A stretch of 53,577 nucleotides of DNA. It comes from JAVBMP01 sp031552195. GTDB taxonomy: Bacteria; Desulfobacterota; Desulfovibrionia; Desulfovibrionales; Desulfovibrionaceae. Positions 1-7,874 of this stretch are shown here, piece after piece (the first letter of the stretch is position 1; every line of letters begins with the position of its first letter). The stretch is from contig JAVBMT010000030.1 of the NCBI GenBank assembly GCA_031552195.1, forward strand, positions 1 through 53,577, written 5' to 3'. The notes below the pieces were generated by a model. It was not told where the DNA came from, made no database searches, and was given only the letters and a program-made list of their open reading frames with translations. The translations under genes were made by a program, and so were the position numbers.

Positions 1-131
1 TTACAACCGGGAGCGTCCGCACAGTTCCCTGAATTGGATGACCCCTGAAGAATACAGAAAAATGTATCAACCCTGTAACCAGACGGGAAATACTAACTTA
101 TCCTTGGGATACCTTATGGGGTAGGGTCACA
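1..131 (+). mobile_element. Right end of an IS3-family insertion sequence (partial)
   Basis: The window opens inside the last codons of an IS3-type transposase. A few bases after its stop the sequence changes without a break into a MalY-type reading frame. IS3-family ends finish in CA, and CA dinucleotides lie at 128-129 and 130-131, so the element end is placed there approximately. The left end lies outside the window, so the inverted repeat and any target duplication cannot be checked. Confidence 0.7.
2..124 (+). CDS. IS3-family transposase OrfB, C-terminal fragment (cut by the window edge)
   Basis: The 40 visible codons start with YNRERPHSSLNWMTPEEYRK, the typical end of the DDE integrase-like domain of IS3-group OrfB transposases (the Y-N-x-x-R-P-H-x-S-L-x-x-x-T-P-x-x-Y pattern), and stop at TAG 122-124. 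In the family OrfB, usually made as an OrfAB frameshift fusion, catalyses excision and integration. Here only the tail is visible and the catalytic DDE residues are outside the window, so activity cannot be judged. The same reading frame continues after the stop into the truncated C-S lyase gene. Confidence 0.8.
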   Translation, partial: YNRERPHSSLNWMTPEEYRKMYQPCNQTGNTNLSLGYLMG

Positions 132-889
132 CTGAAGGAAAATACCGTATTGACTTTATTGGATTCGAAAATCTTGCTCGTGAACATCACTGTAAGCTTT
201 TCTTACTTTGCAATCCACACAACCCAACAGGTAATGTCTGGTCACAAGAAGATATAATGCACTTAGCGTCTATTTGTGAACGACATAATATAGTTATTAT
301 TTCAGATGAAGTCTATGCGGATTTAGTCATTGATACTAAAATATTCACCTCAATACTAGCCTTAGATATTAATAAACTTAAAGTTGTACTTTGTACTTCT
401 CCCAATAAAGCTTTCAACATTGCTGGTGCTTCATTAGGAATAGGTATAGTGCCTAATGAAGCAATGCGTGAAAAAATTCTATATATATTGCAAGATGTAA
501 ACTGCCAATACTGTGAAAATCCTCTTTCGCTCGCCGCTACAATCTCCGCTTACAGCGAAGGATACGACTGTCTTAAGCTTACGACTAAGCATATCCAGCA
601 CAATCACAATTTATTAGAAAATATAATAAAGCAAACTCTACCATGGGTGCATATTGTTGAACCAGACTTTTCTTATTTCGCTTGGTTAGATTTTAGCAGG
701 CATGTAAAGGATAGCAGGAGTATAGGATATGACCTAGCAGAGAAAGCAGGACTGGCATTATGGCCTGGGTCTGATTTTGGAAAAATGGGCGAAGGTTTTT
801 TCAGAATGAACCTAGCCTGTCCTCAAAGTATGCTGGAAGAAGGTCTGAATAGGTTGTCAACTTATTTTAATCACTACGTTGAGCAATAG
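125..889 (+). pseudogene. MalY/PatB-type PLP-dependent C-S lyase or aminotransferase, N-terminally truncated
   Basis: An open frame of about 255 codons runs from just after the IS stop to TAG at 887-889. It shows fold-type I aminotransferase hallmarks of the MalY/PatB (cystathionine beta-lyase) group: the CNPHNPTGNVWS motif near 209-244, SDEVYADL with the PLP-pairing Asp, SPNKAFNIAG with the Schiff-base Lys, and a C-terminal FFRMNLACP with the carboxylate-binding Arg. Family members are about 390 residues, so roughly the first 135 are missing. The coding-like sequence begins before the first ATG (257), exactly where the IS3 end stops, so the IS probably truncated the gene. A shorter product from ATG 257 (210 residues) would lack part of the fold. 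It lies 8 bp upstream of a MATE exporter, suggesting a former operon making or degrading an amino-acid-like small molecule. Confidence 0.8.
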
Positions 890-897
890 AGAGCGCT

Positions 898-2259
898 GTG
901 AAATTCTTCAGTGCAAAAGAAATTGACGCCTTAAAGTTTTCTATCCCGATCAGCATAGAAACGGCATTTTACATGCTTTTTATCGTCATAGATCAATATT
1001 TTATAACTTTTATCAGTGAATCAGCCGTAGCTGGAGTTGGCCTTAACACTCAGATATTTTTCACCTGTGAAATGATTTTCGGAGCCTTGGGCATAGGTAT
1101 GGCTTCCGCGCTGACCAGAAGTTACGGACGATCAGACCTCAAAAATTTTACAGATACAAGCCTCCAGTTTTTTTTCATTGGAACCGTCTTAAGCATTATG
1201 TTGCTCGTCATTTTCTTCTGTTGTAGTGAACAAATTTTTTCATTGATGAACGCAAAAGATGAGGTAGCTGCCATGGCAGCTACCTTCTTGCGTATTACCG
1301 CTTTTAGCCTGCCATTTATGTTGCTTTTGGAAATTATCAATAAGGTGCTGCGCGCCATGGGAAACTCGGTTTTACCAATGATAACTACAACAGCAACCTT
1401 GCTTATTAACACTACCTTAAACTATATAGTTGTGTTTGGCCTTAAAGGAATCGGACCTTACGGAGTAGAAGGCGTGGGAGCGGCGACGATTCTCGCCCGG
1501 TTACTCGGATTTGTTTTGTCTGTTATTTTCCTATTCTCTCATGCCCCATTTTTTAAAAATTATTGTACAATCAAAGCAATAACAACCGCCAGAATGCTCA
1601 AAAAGTGGCTTACCTTTTCAGTACCGGTAGTCAGCGGAGAGATTCTGCGCAATATCGGTTTATTGCTTTTAATGGTTATCGCCGCTCAAGATGGCAAAAC
1701 ATCCACTTTGATTTCCTACCAAATTGTATTCAATTTACAAACATTTTTCATCGTGTTTTCATATGGGATAAGCGTTGCGGCCTTGGTATTCGTGGGGCAT
1801 GAAATAGGGAAAAAGAATTACGCGGGCGCAGGAGCTATTTCCAAAACAATGATCGTCTTGTCTCTGAAGATATCCATCGTTACCGCCATTATAACCTTAT
1901 GCTTTTCAGCCGCTGTAAAATTTATCTACGTTGAACTTGACGCTATGACTGTCGGCCTGATTGCCGGCGGGGTTCTATTTAGCGCTGTATTTGAGCCTGT
2001 TTGCGCTGTCAATTCTGTATTTCGAAGCGGAATCTTACGCAGTGGCGGCGACAATATCTTTTTATTAGCCACTGAAGTTGTCAGCACCGCCGGAGCGCTA
2101 GCAACAGCCTATTATGCATGTTTTACGCTAAACTACGGGCTTTGGGGCGTTTTAGGCGGCTGGAGCGCTGGCGAACTCATCCGCCTGGCTTTATATGCGG
2201 GTAGATTTAATCTCAGTGAGAATTGGATAAAGACACATTTATTACAGGAGAACAGTTAA
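898..2259 (+). CDS. MATE-family multidrug/small-molecule efflux transporter
   Basis: The protein has 453 residues, a normal MATE length, with about twelve hydrophobic segments in two similar halves. Family-like features include the N-terminal ISIETAFYMLFIVIDQYF stretch and LGIGMASALTRSYGR, and the equivalent second-half segment VFVGHEIGKKNYAGA. MATE proteins export cationic or amphipathic compounds by sodium or proton antiport across the inner membrane. The start is GTG 898, eight bases after the truncated lyase, and the 3' end lies very close to the next gene, so the three were probably co-transcribed. The region is AT-richer than the sequence from 3.7 kb on, which suggests transfer. The substrate is unknown and may have been made by the neighbours. 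Confidence 0.85.
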   Translation: MKFFSAKEIDALKFSIPISIETAFYMLFIVIDQYFITFISESAVAGVGLNTQIFFTCEMIFGALGIGMASALTRSYGRSDLKNFTDTSLQFFFIGTVLSIMLLVIFFCCSEQIFSLMNAKDEVAAMAATFLRITAFSLPFMLLLEIINKVLRAMGNSVLPMITTTATLLINTTLNYIVVFGLKGIGPYGVEGVGAATILARLLGFVLSVIFLFSHAPFFKNYCTIKAITTARMLKKWLTFSVPVVSGEILRNIGLLLLMVIAAQDGKTSTLISYQIVFNLQTFFIVFSYGISVAALVFVGHEIGKKNYAGAGAISKTMIVLSLKISIVTAIITLCFSAAVKFIYVELDAMTVGLIAGGVLFSAVFEPVCAVNSVFRSGILRSGGDNIFLLATEVVSTAGALATAYYACFTLNYGLWGVLGGWSAGELIRLALYAGRFNLSENWIKTHLLQENS

Positions 2260-2261
2260 AA

Positions 2262-3623
2262 ATGCAGGAAGCTATTTTACAGCAATATGGCGATTCCTTG
2301 CCGGAAGTTTCGCCTCTAGAGCTTGAAGCAATACTTAAAGCCTTTCCAAGGACTAAGGTTCTCCTCAACCATACAGAAACCCAACTTGAATATTATTCAA
2401 CAATTCCCGTACATAATATTCATCCTAAAGACTCGCGGCGAGAACTCTTTTATAAGGCCATAAAGGATCTGGCAGCGCCTTTTTTCGAGAGAGAGGTCAT
2501 AGAAGAAGGCATCCGCCAGTTACGACAGGATTTTACCGTATCAAGCACTGAACATTTAAACAGCCTGTCTGAATTTTTTTCTTTAAATTCCGCATTCGGC
2601 CAAGCCATATACCGTGAAGGCAAGCAACAGAATGCGCTCATTACCTTTGCTTGCGCGACAGTAAAGAATGATAACATTTTGGAATCAAGATCATTGTTCG
2701 TGAACATGGAAAAAGTCAGAATGCTTTCAAAAAAATATCAAGAGCATATGGTGCTGGCAGCCCCACAAATGGACAACTCCTTATTTATCAAAAACTTACA
2801 ACAATCCCTGCAAAAAGAAAATATTTCCGCCGATTCCAGCCAGTTAATTCAGACATGGTGTAATAATTTTATATCTGAATGTAAACATTGCACGCAATTA
2901 TGGGAAAATATTGTTATATTCAACAAGTTATTTTGGAATAGCCTCCTGCAGCGAAACAAGTTAATATTGGCGGAAAACTATATAATGCTGCCGCAAGAGA
3001 TTCTTGTACGTAACGCCTTGCTTGCAATGCTTGAAGCGCGAGAAGAAAATTGGCTATACTCCATGCTGCTTGATGAGGAACAATTGCGTCTGCTCGAAGA
3101 ATTATTTGATGGAATTCGTACTTGTTGGGAACGGGGTACATATAAAGGAACATTTCTTTTTTGGGGTAACAAAAACGGACAACCAGTTTCATTAATGCTA
3201 AATCAAAATCGTTTTATTTCAGAAGATGGCTCAATTAACATCCCTGTTTCACGCGAAGATCTCCAATTTGCTCTATTGCAAGAAAAAATTATTCCCGCAG
3301 GCAACCTCTGCTTTCTGTATTTATATTTCTATTTGGGATTACGGATGTTTGGGGGCATATTGCAGATTCAATATTTACCAGAAATGAAAGAACGTTTTCT
3401 TGCTAAAAACATTTTCGGGCTTCCCGCGTCTGAGCTTGAAATAGTTAAAAATACGGATGCGGAATTATACCTAAATCTTGAACAACGGTTAATTTCACGA
3501 GGCGGATTGACAAGATTGACGGAACAAATACCGGAGCATTACTTTGAATTATATAAAGATTATACGATTGATTATGAAATACGCGGCTGCTTGGGATACC
3601 TGGGAGAATTGCTTTCAACCTAG
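2262..3623 (+). CDS. Unrecognised 453-residue protein of the MATE cassette
   Basis: I do not recognise this family. ATG 2262 is preferred over the in-frame ATG 2223 because AGGAG at 2246-2250 precedes it at a workable distance and the longer start would overlap the MATE gene by 37 bases. The protein is soluble-looking, mostly helical, and rich in Leu, Glu and Asn, with no signal peptide or clear membrane segment except a hydrophobic stretch LCFLYLYFYLGLRMFGGIL near residue 355. Cys and His residues are scattered without a metal motif. Coupling to an exporter and a PLP enzyme suggests a role in making, modifying or resisting a small molecule, but this is only inference from context. Base composition matches the upstream two genes. 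Confidence 0.7.
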   Translation: MQEAILQQYGDSLPEVSPLELEAILKAFPRTKVLLNHTETQLEYYSTIPVHNIHPKDSRRELFYKAIKDLAAPFFEREVIEEGIRQLRQDFTVSSTEHLNSLSEFFSLNSAFGQAIYREGKQQNALITFACATVKNDNILESRSLFVNMEKVRMLSKKYQEHMVLAAPQMDNSLFIKNLQQSLQKENISADSSQLIQTWCNNFISECKHCTQLWENIVIFNKLFWNSLLQRNKLILAENYIMLPQEILVRNALLAMLEAREENWLYSMLLDEEQLRLLEELFDGIRTCWERGTYKGTFLFWGNKNGQPVSLMLNQNRFISEDGSINIPVSREDLQFALLQEKIIPAGNLCFLYLYFYLGLRMFGGILQIQYLPEMKERFLAKNIFGLPASELEIVKNTDAELYLNLEQRLISRGGLTRLTEQIPEHYFELYKDYTIDYEIRGCLGYLGELLST

Positions 3624-3642
3624 CGCCAGCTAAATAAAAACC

Positions 3643-3682
3643 GCCGCCTTGCCCAAGTATGCATATGCTTGGCCAAGGCGGC
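3643..3682 (-). terminator. Hairpin terminator between convergent genes (serves rmlA)
   Basis: A 15-bp inverted repeat (3643-3657 with 3668-3682, one mismatch) surrounds a 10-base loop. On the minus strand it is followed by a T-rich run (the A-run at 3636-3640 on plus), giving a good intrinsic terminator for rmlA. On the plus strand the trailing sequence is AT-rich, so it may also weakly stop the MATE cassette. Confidence 0.85.
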
Positions 3683-3691
3683 ATAATAAAT

Positions 3692-4579
3692 TCAATTATA
3701 TTCCAGAAGTTCCAGCAAATACTGCCCGTAGCCGGTTTTGCTCAAAGGCAGGGCCAAAGCGCGCAATTGGTCTGAATCAATCAGGTTCTGCCTCCAGGCT
3801 ATCTCTTCCGGGCAGCAGATTTTCAACCCTTGCCGCGACTCCACGGTCTGCACGAAAGAAGAAGCCGCCAGCAAGGCGTCGTGTGTGCCGGTATCAAGCC
3901 AGGCCACGCCGCGTCCCAGTTTTTTCACCCGCAGTTTTTTCTGACGCAGGTATTGGTTGTTAACGTCGGTTATTTCCAGTTCCCCGCGCGCCGAAGGCTT
4001 TATTCCGGCGGCGATTTCCATAATCCGCTCGTCATAAAAATAAAGGCCGGTCACCGCGTAGTTTGACTTGGGGCATTCCGGCTTCTCTTCTATGCTGGCC
4101 GCATTTCCGGCGGCGTCAAAATTAACCACGCCGTAACGTTCCGGGTCGCGCACATGGTAACCGAACACAGTGGCTCCGTCGTCTTCCTGTTTGGCTTCGT
4201 GCAGGGCCTCCTGAAAACCTTGCCCGAAAAAGATGTTGTCGCCCAGCACAAGGCAGACCGGGTGCCCGGCTATATGTTTTTCAGCTAGCAGAAAGGCCTG
4301 GGCGATGCCTTCGGGCCGCGCCTGTTCAACATAATTGAATTTGCAGCCCCAGTTTTTTCCGTTGCCCAAAAGGCGCTCGAAAAGCGGCAGGTCGGACGGG
4401 GTGGAAATTATGGTTATATCCGTTATGCCGGCCATCATGAGCGTGGAAACCGGATAATAAACCATCGGCTTGTCATAAACCGGCATAAGCTGCTTGCTGA
4501 TGCTGAGCGTCAGCGGGTGCAGCCTGGTGCCGGAGCCTCCGGCCAGCACGATGCCCTTCCAGTTTTTTTTGCCGCCCAT
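3692..4579 (-). CDS. rmlA: Glucose-1-phosphate thymidylyltransferase
   Basis: The protein has 295 residues from ATG 4579, the usual RmlA/RfbA length. A longer upstream frame is ignored because GAGAGG precedes this ATG and the family begins with KGIVLAGGSGTRLHPLT, the nucleotide-binding signature. Other matches are SKQLMPVYDKPMVYYP, LGDNIFFG, YGVVNFD, IEEKP and GELEITDVN. It makes dTDP-glucose from dTTP and glucose-1-phosphate, the first step to dTDP-L-rhamnose for O-antigen or other surface glycans. No rmlBCD genes are adjacent, so the rest of the pathway must be elsewhere. Confidence 0.95.
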   Translation of the reverse strand: MGGKKNWKGIVLAGGSGTRLHPLTLSISKQLMPVYDKPMVYYPVSTLMMAGITDITIISTPSDLPLFERLLGNGKNWGCKFNYVEQARPEGIAQAFLLAEKHIAGHPVCLVLGDNIFFGQGFQEALHEAKQEDDGATVFGYHVRDPERYGVVNFDAAGNAASIEEKPECPKSNYAVTGLYFYDERIMEIAAGIKPSARGELEITDVNNQYLRQKKLRVKKLGRGVAWLDTGTHDALLAASSFVQTVESRQGLKICCPEEIAWRQNLIDSDQLRALALPLSKTGYGQYLLELLEYN

Positions 4580-4742
4580 GCGTTTTACCTCTCTAAGGGG
4601 TTTTATTTTTGCGCCGGATATAATCGCGGGCATTGCCGCGCCCGGCTTTTCAGCTTGCGGCAGGTTCAAGTCGGTGCTATTGTGCCGCAGTGGGAAACAT
4701 AGCAATAAAAACCCATAATCACAACATACGACTGGAGTAAAC

Positions 4743-5360
4743 ATGTCTTTCCTGAAAGCCGGCACAACTTTCACCCGCTTCAAGATCATAGACGAAATTC
4801 CGCCGGCGCTCTGGGGGGAAATTCCCGACAAATTGCGCAAGCACGCCTTTAAAGATATTGACGATATTCCGGAAGAGCGTTCCTGGGGCTGGGTGAACTT
4901 TGAAGACATGCTTGACGTTGAATGGAAAAGCTCGCCCCCGCAGAAGGGCGAATACCTGACCTTCAGCCTGCGCCTTGATACGCGCCGGGTTCCTCCAGCC
5001 GTGATCAAGAAGCACCTGGCCGTGGAAATGAAAAAAGAAGAGGCCCAGAACAAGGAACGCGGCAAAAATTACATCTCGCGCGAACGCAAAAAAGAACTGA
5101 AAGAGCTGGTCATTCTGCGCCTAAAGCAACGCTTTCTGCCTATTCCGGCGGAATTTCAGGCGGTGTGGAACACCGGTTCCAACATCGTTTATTTCGCTTC
5201 AACCCAGAGCAAAATGCTGGATCTGTTTCAGGAGCAGTTCACACTTTCTTTCAACCTGCATATCGAGCCGCTCAGCCCTTACAACCTCGCGGCCTCAATT
5301 CTCAGCGAGGCGGAGCTGGACAGGCTTGACCTGCTTGAAGCCGCCGACTTCCGCATCTGA
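4743..5360 (+). CDS. RdgC-like recombination-associated protein
   Basis: The 205-residue protein resembles the RdgC family in its N-terminal F-x-RF segment, in the central RERKKELKE, and in a C-terminal part where a beta-rich stretch (VWNTGSNIVYFAS) is followed by LFQEQFTLSFNLHIEPLSP. RdgC of E. coli (about 300 residues) forms a DNA-encircling ring that limits RecA. This protein is shorter, as in other deltaproteobacterial forms. ATG 4743 follows CTGGAG. The next gene starts 37 bases downstream and probably shares its transcript. Assignment rests on motif pattern only and is moderately secure. Confidence 0.65.
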   Translation: MSFLKAGTTFTRFKIIDEIPPALWGEIPDKLRKHAFKDIDDIPEERSWGWVNFEDMLDVEWKSSPPQKGEYLTFSLRLDTRRVPPAVIKKHLAVEMKKEEAQNKERGKNYISRERKKELKELVILRLKQRFLPIPAEFQAVWNTGSNIVYFASTQSKMLDLFQEQFTLSFNLHIEPLSPYNLAASILSEAELDRLDLLEAADFRI

Positions 5361-5397
5361 CCTGTAACGCCGCCCGCACGGGCTTCAAGGATATAAA

Positions 5398-5952
5398 ATG
5401 GCTGATTCACCCTACCTCGGGCAAAGCACCGACCTGATTCTGGGGCAGGAATTTCTCACCTGGCTCTGGTTTCGCAGCGAGTCGCAAAACACCTTCAAAC
5501 TGCCGGACGGAAAACTTTTCGCCATTCATATGGAACAGCGCATCGTTGTGCAGGGCGGCGAAGGCGAAGCCCTTGAAACCGCCAGCGTTTCCGGGGCTTA
5601 TTCCGAGCTGCGCGAAGCCCGCCTGGGGCTTTCCACCGGCAAAAAAGTCACCAGGGCGCTTTTGCGCATAGAGCAAGACCCGGAAATGTGGCAACTTACC
5701 CTTAAAGCCGCCGATTTTTCGCTGAATTCGCTGAAAACTCCGAAAATTGAAAAAAGCGGCGACGGCGAAGACGATCCGGACGCCCTCTTCTTCGAAAAAA
5801 TTTACCTGATCGAACATGCCCTGGATTTTCTGGACACATTGTACGCGGAATTTCTAAAGCTGCGCCTCAGCGCCTCCAGCTGGAAAGAAGAAACCGCCGC
5901 CCTGCGCGTCTGGCTTCAGAAAACCGGGATTAACGCCAACAACGCCGCCTGA
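5398..5952 (+). CDS. Conserved-looking protein paired with the RdgC-like gene, function unknown
   Basis: A soluble 184-residue protein with no signal peptide. It has a mixed alpha/beta N-terminal half (DLILGQEFLTWLWFRSES) and an acidic insert (KSGDGEDDPDA) before a helical C-terminal part. I do not recognise a named domain. Its position 37 bases after the RdgC-like gene, on the same strand, suggests co-expression and possibly a shared role in DNA maintenance. It ends just before the ABC permease operon. Confidence 0.65.
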   Translation: MADSPYLGQSTDLILGQEFLTWLWFRSESQNTFKLPDGKLFAIHMEQRIVVQGGEGEALETASVSGAYSELREARLGLSTGKKVTRALLRIEQDPEMWQLTLKAADFSLNSLKTPKIEKSGDGEDDPDALFFEKIYLIEHALDFLDTLYAEFLKLRLSASSWKEETAALRVWLQKTGINANNAA

Positions 5953-6062
5953 CGCCACACCGAACCATGCCGGAAAGCACATTGCGAACATGCGGGCCGG
6001 GCGAAGCGCACGAGCCTGAGCAAAGCGGAGAAACCGCGAACAAGTTCGGGCGTTCCGCCTTT

Positions 6063-7043
6063 ATGGCGCGCGCCATGAAAAAACTGTTTTGGCTGCTCAC
6101 CGTGCTTTTCGGCATAACCGTCATAAGTTTCGGGGTGATACACCTTGCCCCAGGCTCACCGACGGATATGGAAACCACCATGAACCCCATGGCGGATTCC
6201 GATGCGCGCGAAAAGCTGGAAAAACTCTACGGGCTTGATCAGCCCCTGCACATACAGTATTGGAACTGGCTGAAACGCCTTTCCCGCCTCGATTTCGGCA
6301 ATTCCATGAGCAACGACCCCAGGCCGGTGCTGGAAAAAATCGGCGAACGCCTGCCGCTGACAATAGGCATAAACGCGGCTTCCATGCTGCTTACCCTTCT
6401 GGTGGCAGTGCCTATCGGAGTTATCGCCGCACGCAAGAAAGGCGGCTGGTTTGACCGCATCACCACCATTATCGTTTATATAGGCTTCGCCATGCCTTCA
6501 TTTTGGCTGGCCCTGCTTCTCATCGTCACCTTTTCCATAAAATTGCAGTGGCTTCCGATTTCCGGCATCACCTCGCTTGATTACGCTTCGCTCTCCTGGT
6601 GGGGGCAATGCAAAGACCTGACCCTGCATCTGGCCATGCCTATTTTTGTTTACACCTTCGGCAGCCTTGCGGCTATGTCGCGTTTCATGCGTTCGTCAAT
6701 GATAGAGGTGCTGCGGCAGGATTATATTTTGACGGCAAGGGCCAAAGGGGCCTCCGAACGCCGCGTGACCTTTTATCATGCCCTGCGCAACGCCTTGCTG
6801 CCCCTTATCACCATGCTCGGCCTTTCCATTCCGGGGCTTATCGGCGGAAGCGTGATCATAGAATCAATCTTCGCCCTGCCCGGCCTGGGCCAGCTTTTCT
6901 ACAGCGCGGTCATGTCGCGCGATTACCCCATGATCATGGGCAATCTGGTGCTGGGCGCCGTTTTGACCATGGCCGGAAATCTGCTGGCAGATATAAGCTA
7001 CAGCCTGGCCGACCCGCGCATACGCGCAACGGAAGCGCGATGA
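6063..7043 (+). CDS. DppB/OppB-type ABC transporter permease
   Basis: An inner-membrane permease of the peptide/nickel (DppB) family. It begins with the typical first membrane segment (LFWLLTVLFGITVISFGVIHLAPG), followed by YGLDQPLHIQYWNWL and RLDFGNSM. The EAA-like cytoplasmic loop (DYILTARAKGASERRVTFYHALRNALLPLIT) contacts the ATPase, and the end DPRIRA is typical. ATG 6063 is chosen because the in-frame upstream part (from 5967) is hydrophilic and unlike the family. ATG 6075 is equally possible, and no clear ribosome site separates them. The stop overlaps the start of the second permease. No ATPase or binding-protein gene is adjacent. Confidence 0.85.
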   Translation: MARAMKKLFWLLTVLFGITVISFGVIHLAPGSPTDMETTMNPMADSDAREKLEKLYGLDQPLHIQYWNWLKRLSRLDFGNSMSNDPRPVLEKIGERLPLTIGINAASMLLTLLVAVPIGVIAARKKGGWFDRITTIIVYIGFAMPSFWLALLLIVTFSIKLQWLPISGITSLDYASLSWWGQCKDLTLHLAMPIFVYTFGSLAAMSRFMRSSMIEVLRQDYILTARAKGASERRVTFYHALRNALLPLITMLGLSIPGLIGGSVIIESIFALPGLGQLFYSAVMSRDYPMIMGNLVLGAVLTMAGNLLADISYSLADPRIRATEAR

Positions 7044-7873
7044 TGAAGCGCGTTCTCTTCCAGCTTAAAGAGCACACCTTTTTTTACCTGGGCCTGGCCA
7101 TAGTCCTGGCCGTGTTTTCCCTCGCCCTTCTCGCGCCTTTTCTGTCGTCCTACGACCCTACCGCGCTTGATCTCGACAATATGCTGGCGGCCCCGTCAGC
7201 CATCCACCTGATGGGCACGGACGCGCTGGGGCGCGACGTTTTTACGCGCATAGCCCACGGCGGCATGGTGTCTTTATGGGTAGGTTTTGTGGCGGTGGGA
7301 ATTTCCTTGCTTATAGGAACGGCTGTCGGCCTTGCGGCCGGATATTTCGGCGGCATTATTGATGAAATCGCCATGCGCGTTGGTGACGTGGTGCTATGTT
7401 TCCCCTCGTTTTTCCTTATCCTGGCCGTCATCGCCTTTCTTGAACCCAGCATGGTCAATATTATGGCCGTAATAGGGCTGACTTCGTGGGTTGGAGTGGC
7501 CCGCCTGGTGCGCGCTGAAACCATGAGCCTGAAGCAGCGCGATTTTGTCGCCGCCGCGCGCCTTTCCGGGGCCGGGCCCTTGCGCATTCTGCTGCGCCAC
7601 ATTCTGCCGAACGCCATGGCCCCGGCCCTGGTGTCGGCCACCTTGGGCGTGGCCGGAGCTATATTGCTGGAATCTTCGCTCTCTTTTCTGGGGCTTGGGG
7701 TGCAGCCCCCCATGCCCAGCTGGGGCAATATTCTCATTGAAGGCAAACAAAACCTGGAATTCGCCTGGTGGCTGTCTTTCTTCCCCGGCCTGTGCATATT
7801 CGTAACGGTGTTAGGTTACAATCTCTTGGGCGACGGCTTGCGCGACATGCTTGACCCAAAAAAACAACGCTGA
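7040..7873 (+). CDS. DppC/OppC-type ABC transporter permease
   Basis: The second permease of the pair has 277 residues. It begins at ATG 7040 inside the ATGATGA overlap with the upstream permease stop, so the two are translationally coupled. Family features are LAPFLSSYDP, HLMGTDALGRDVFTRI, the EAA-like loop (FVAAARLSGAGPLRILLRHILPNAM), the LLESSLSFLGLGVQPPMPSWG segment and the end LGDGLRDMLDPK. It forms the heterodimeric channel of a di/oligopeptide or nickel importer, whose ATPases and periplasmic binding protein must be encoded elsewhere. Substrate cannot be told from the permeases. Confidence 0.88.
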   Translation: MMKRVLFQLKEHTFFYLGLAIVLAVFSLALLAPFLSSYDPTALDLDNMLAAPSAIHLMGTDALGRDVFTRIAHGGMVSLWVGFVAVGISLLIGTAVGLAAGYFGGIIDEIAMRVGDVVLCFPSFFLILAVIAFLEPSMVNIMAVIGLTSWVGVARLVRAETMSLKQRDFVAAARLSGAGPLRILLRHILPNAMAPALVSATLGVAGAILLESSLSFLGLGVQPPMPSWGNILIEGKQNLEFAWWLSFFPGLCIFVTVLGYNLLGDGLRDMLDPKKQR

Positions 7874-7874
7874 C

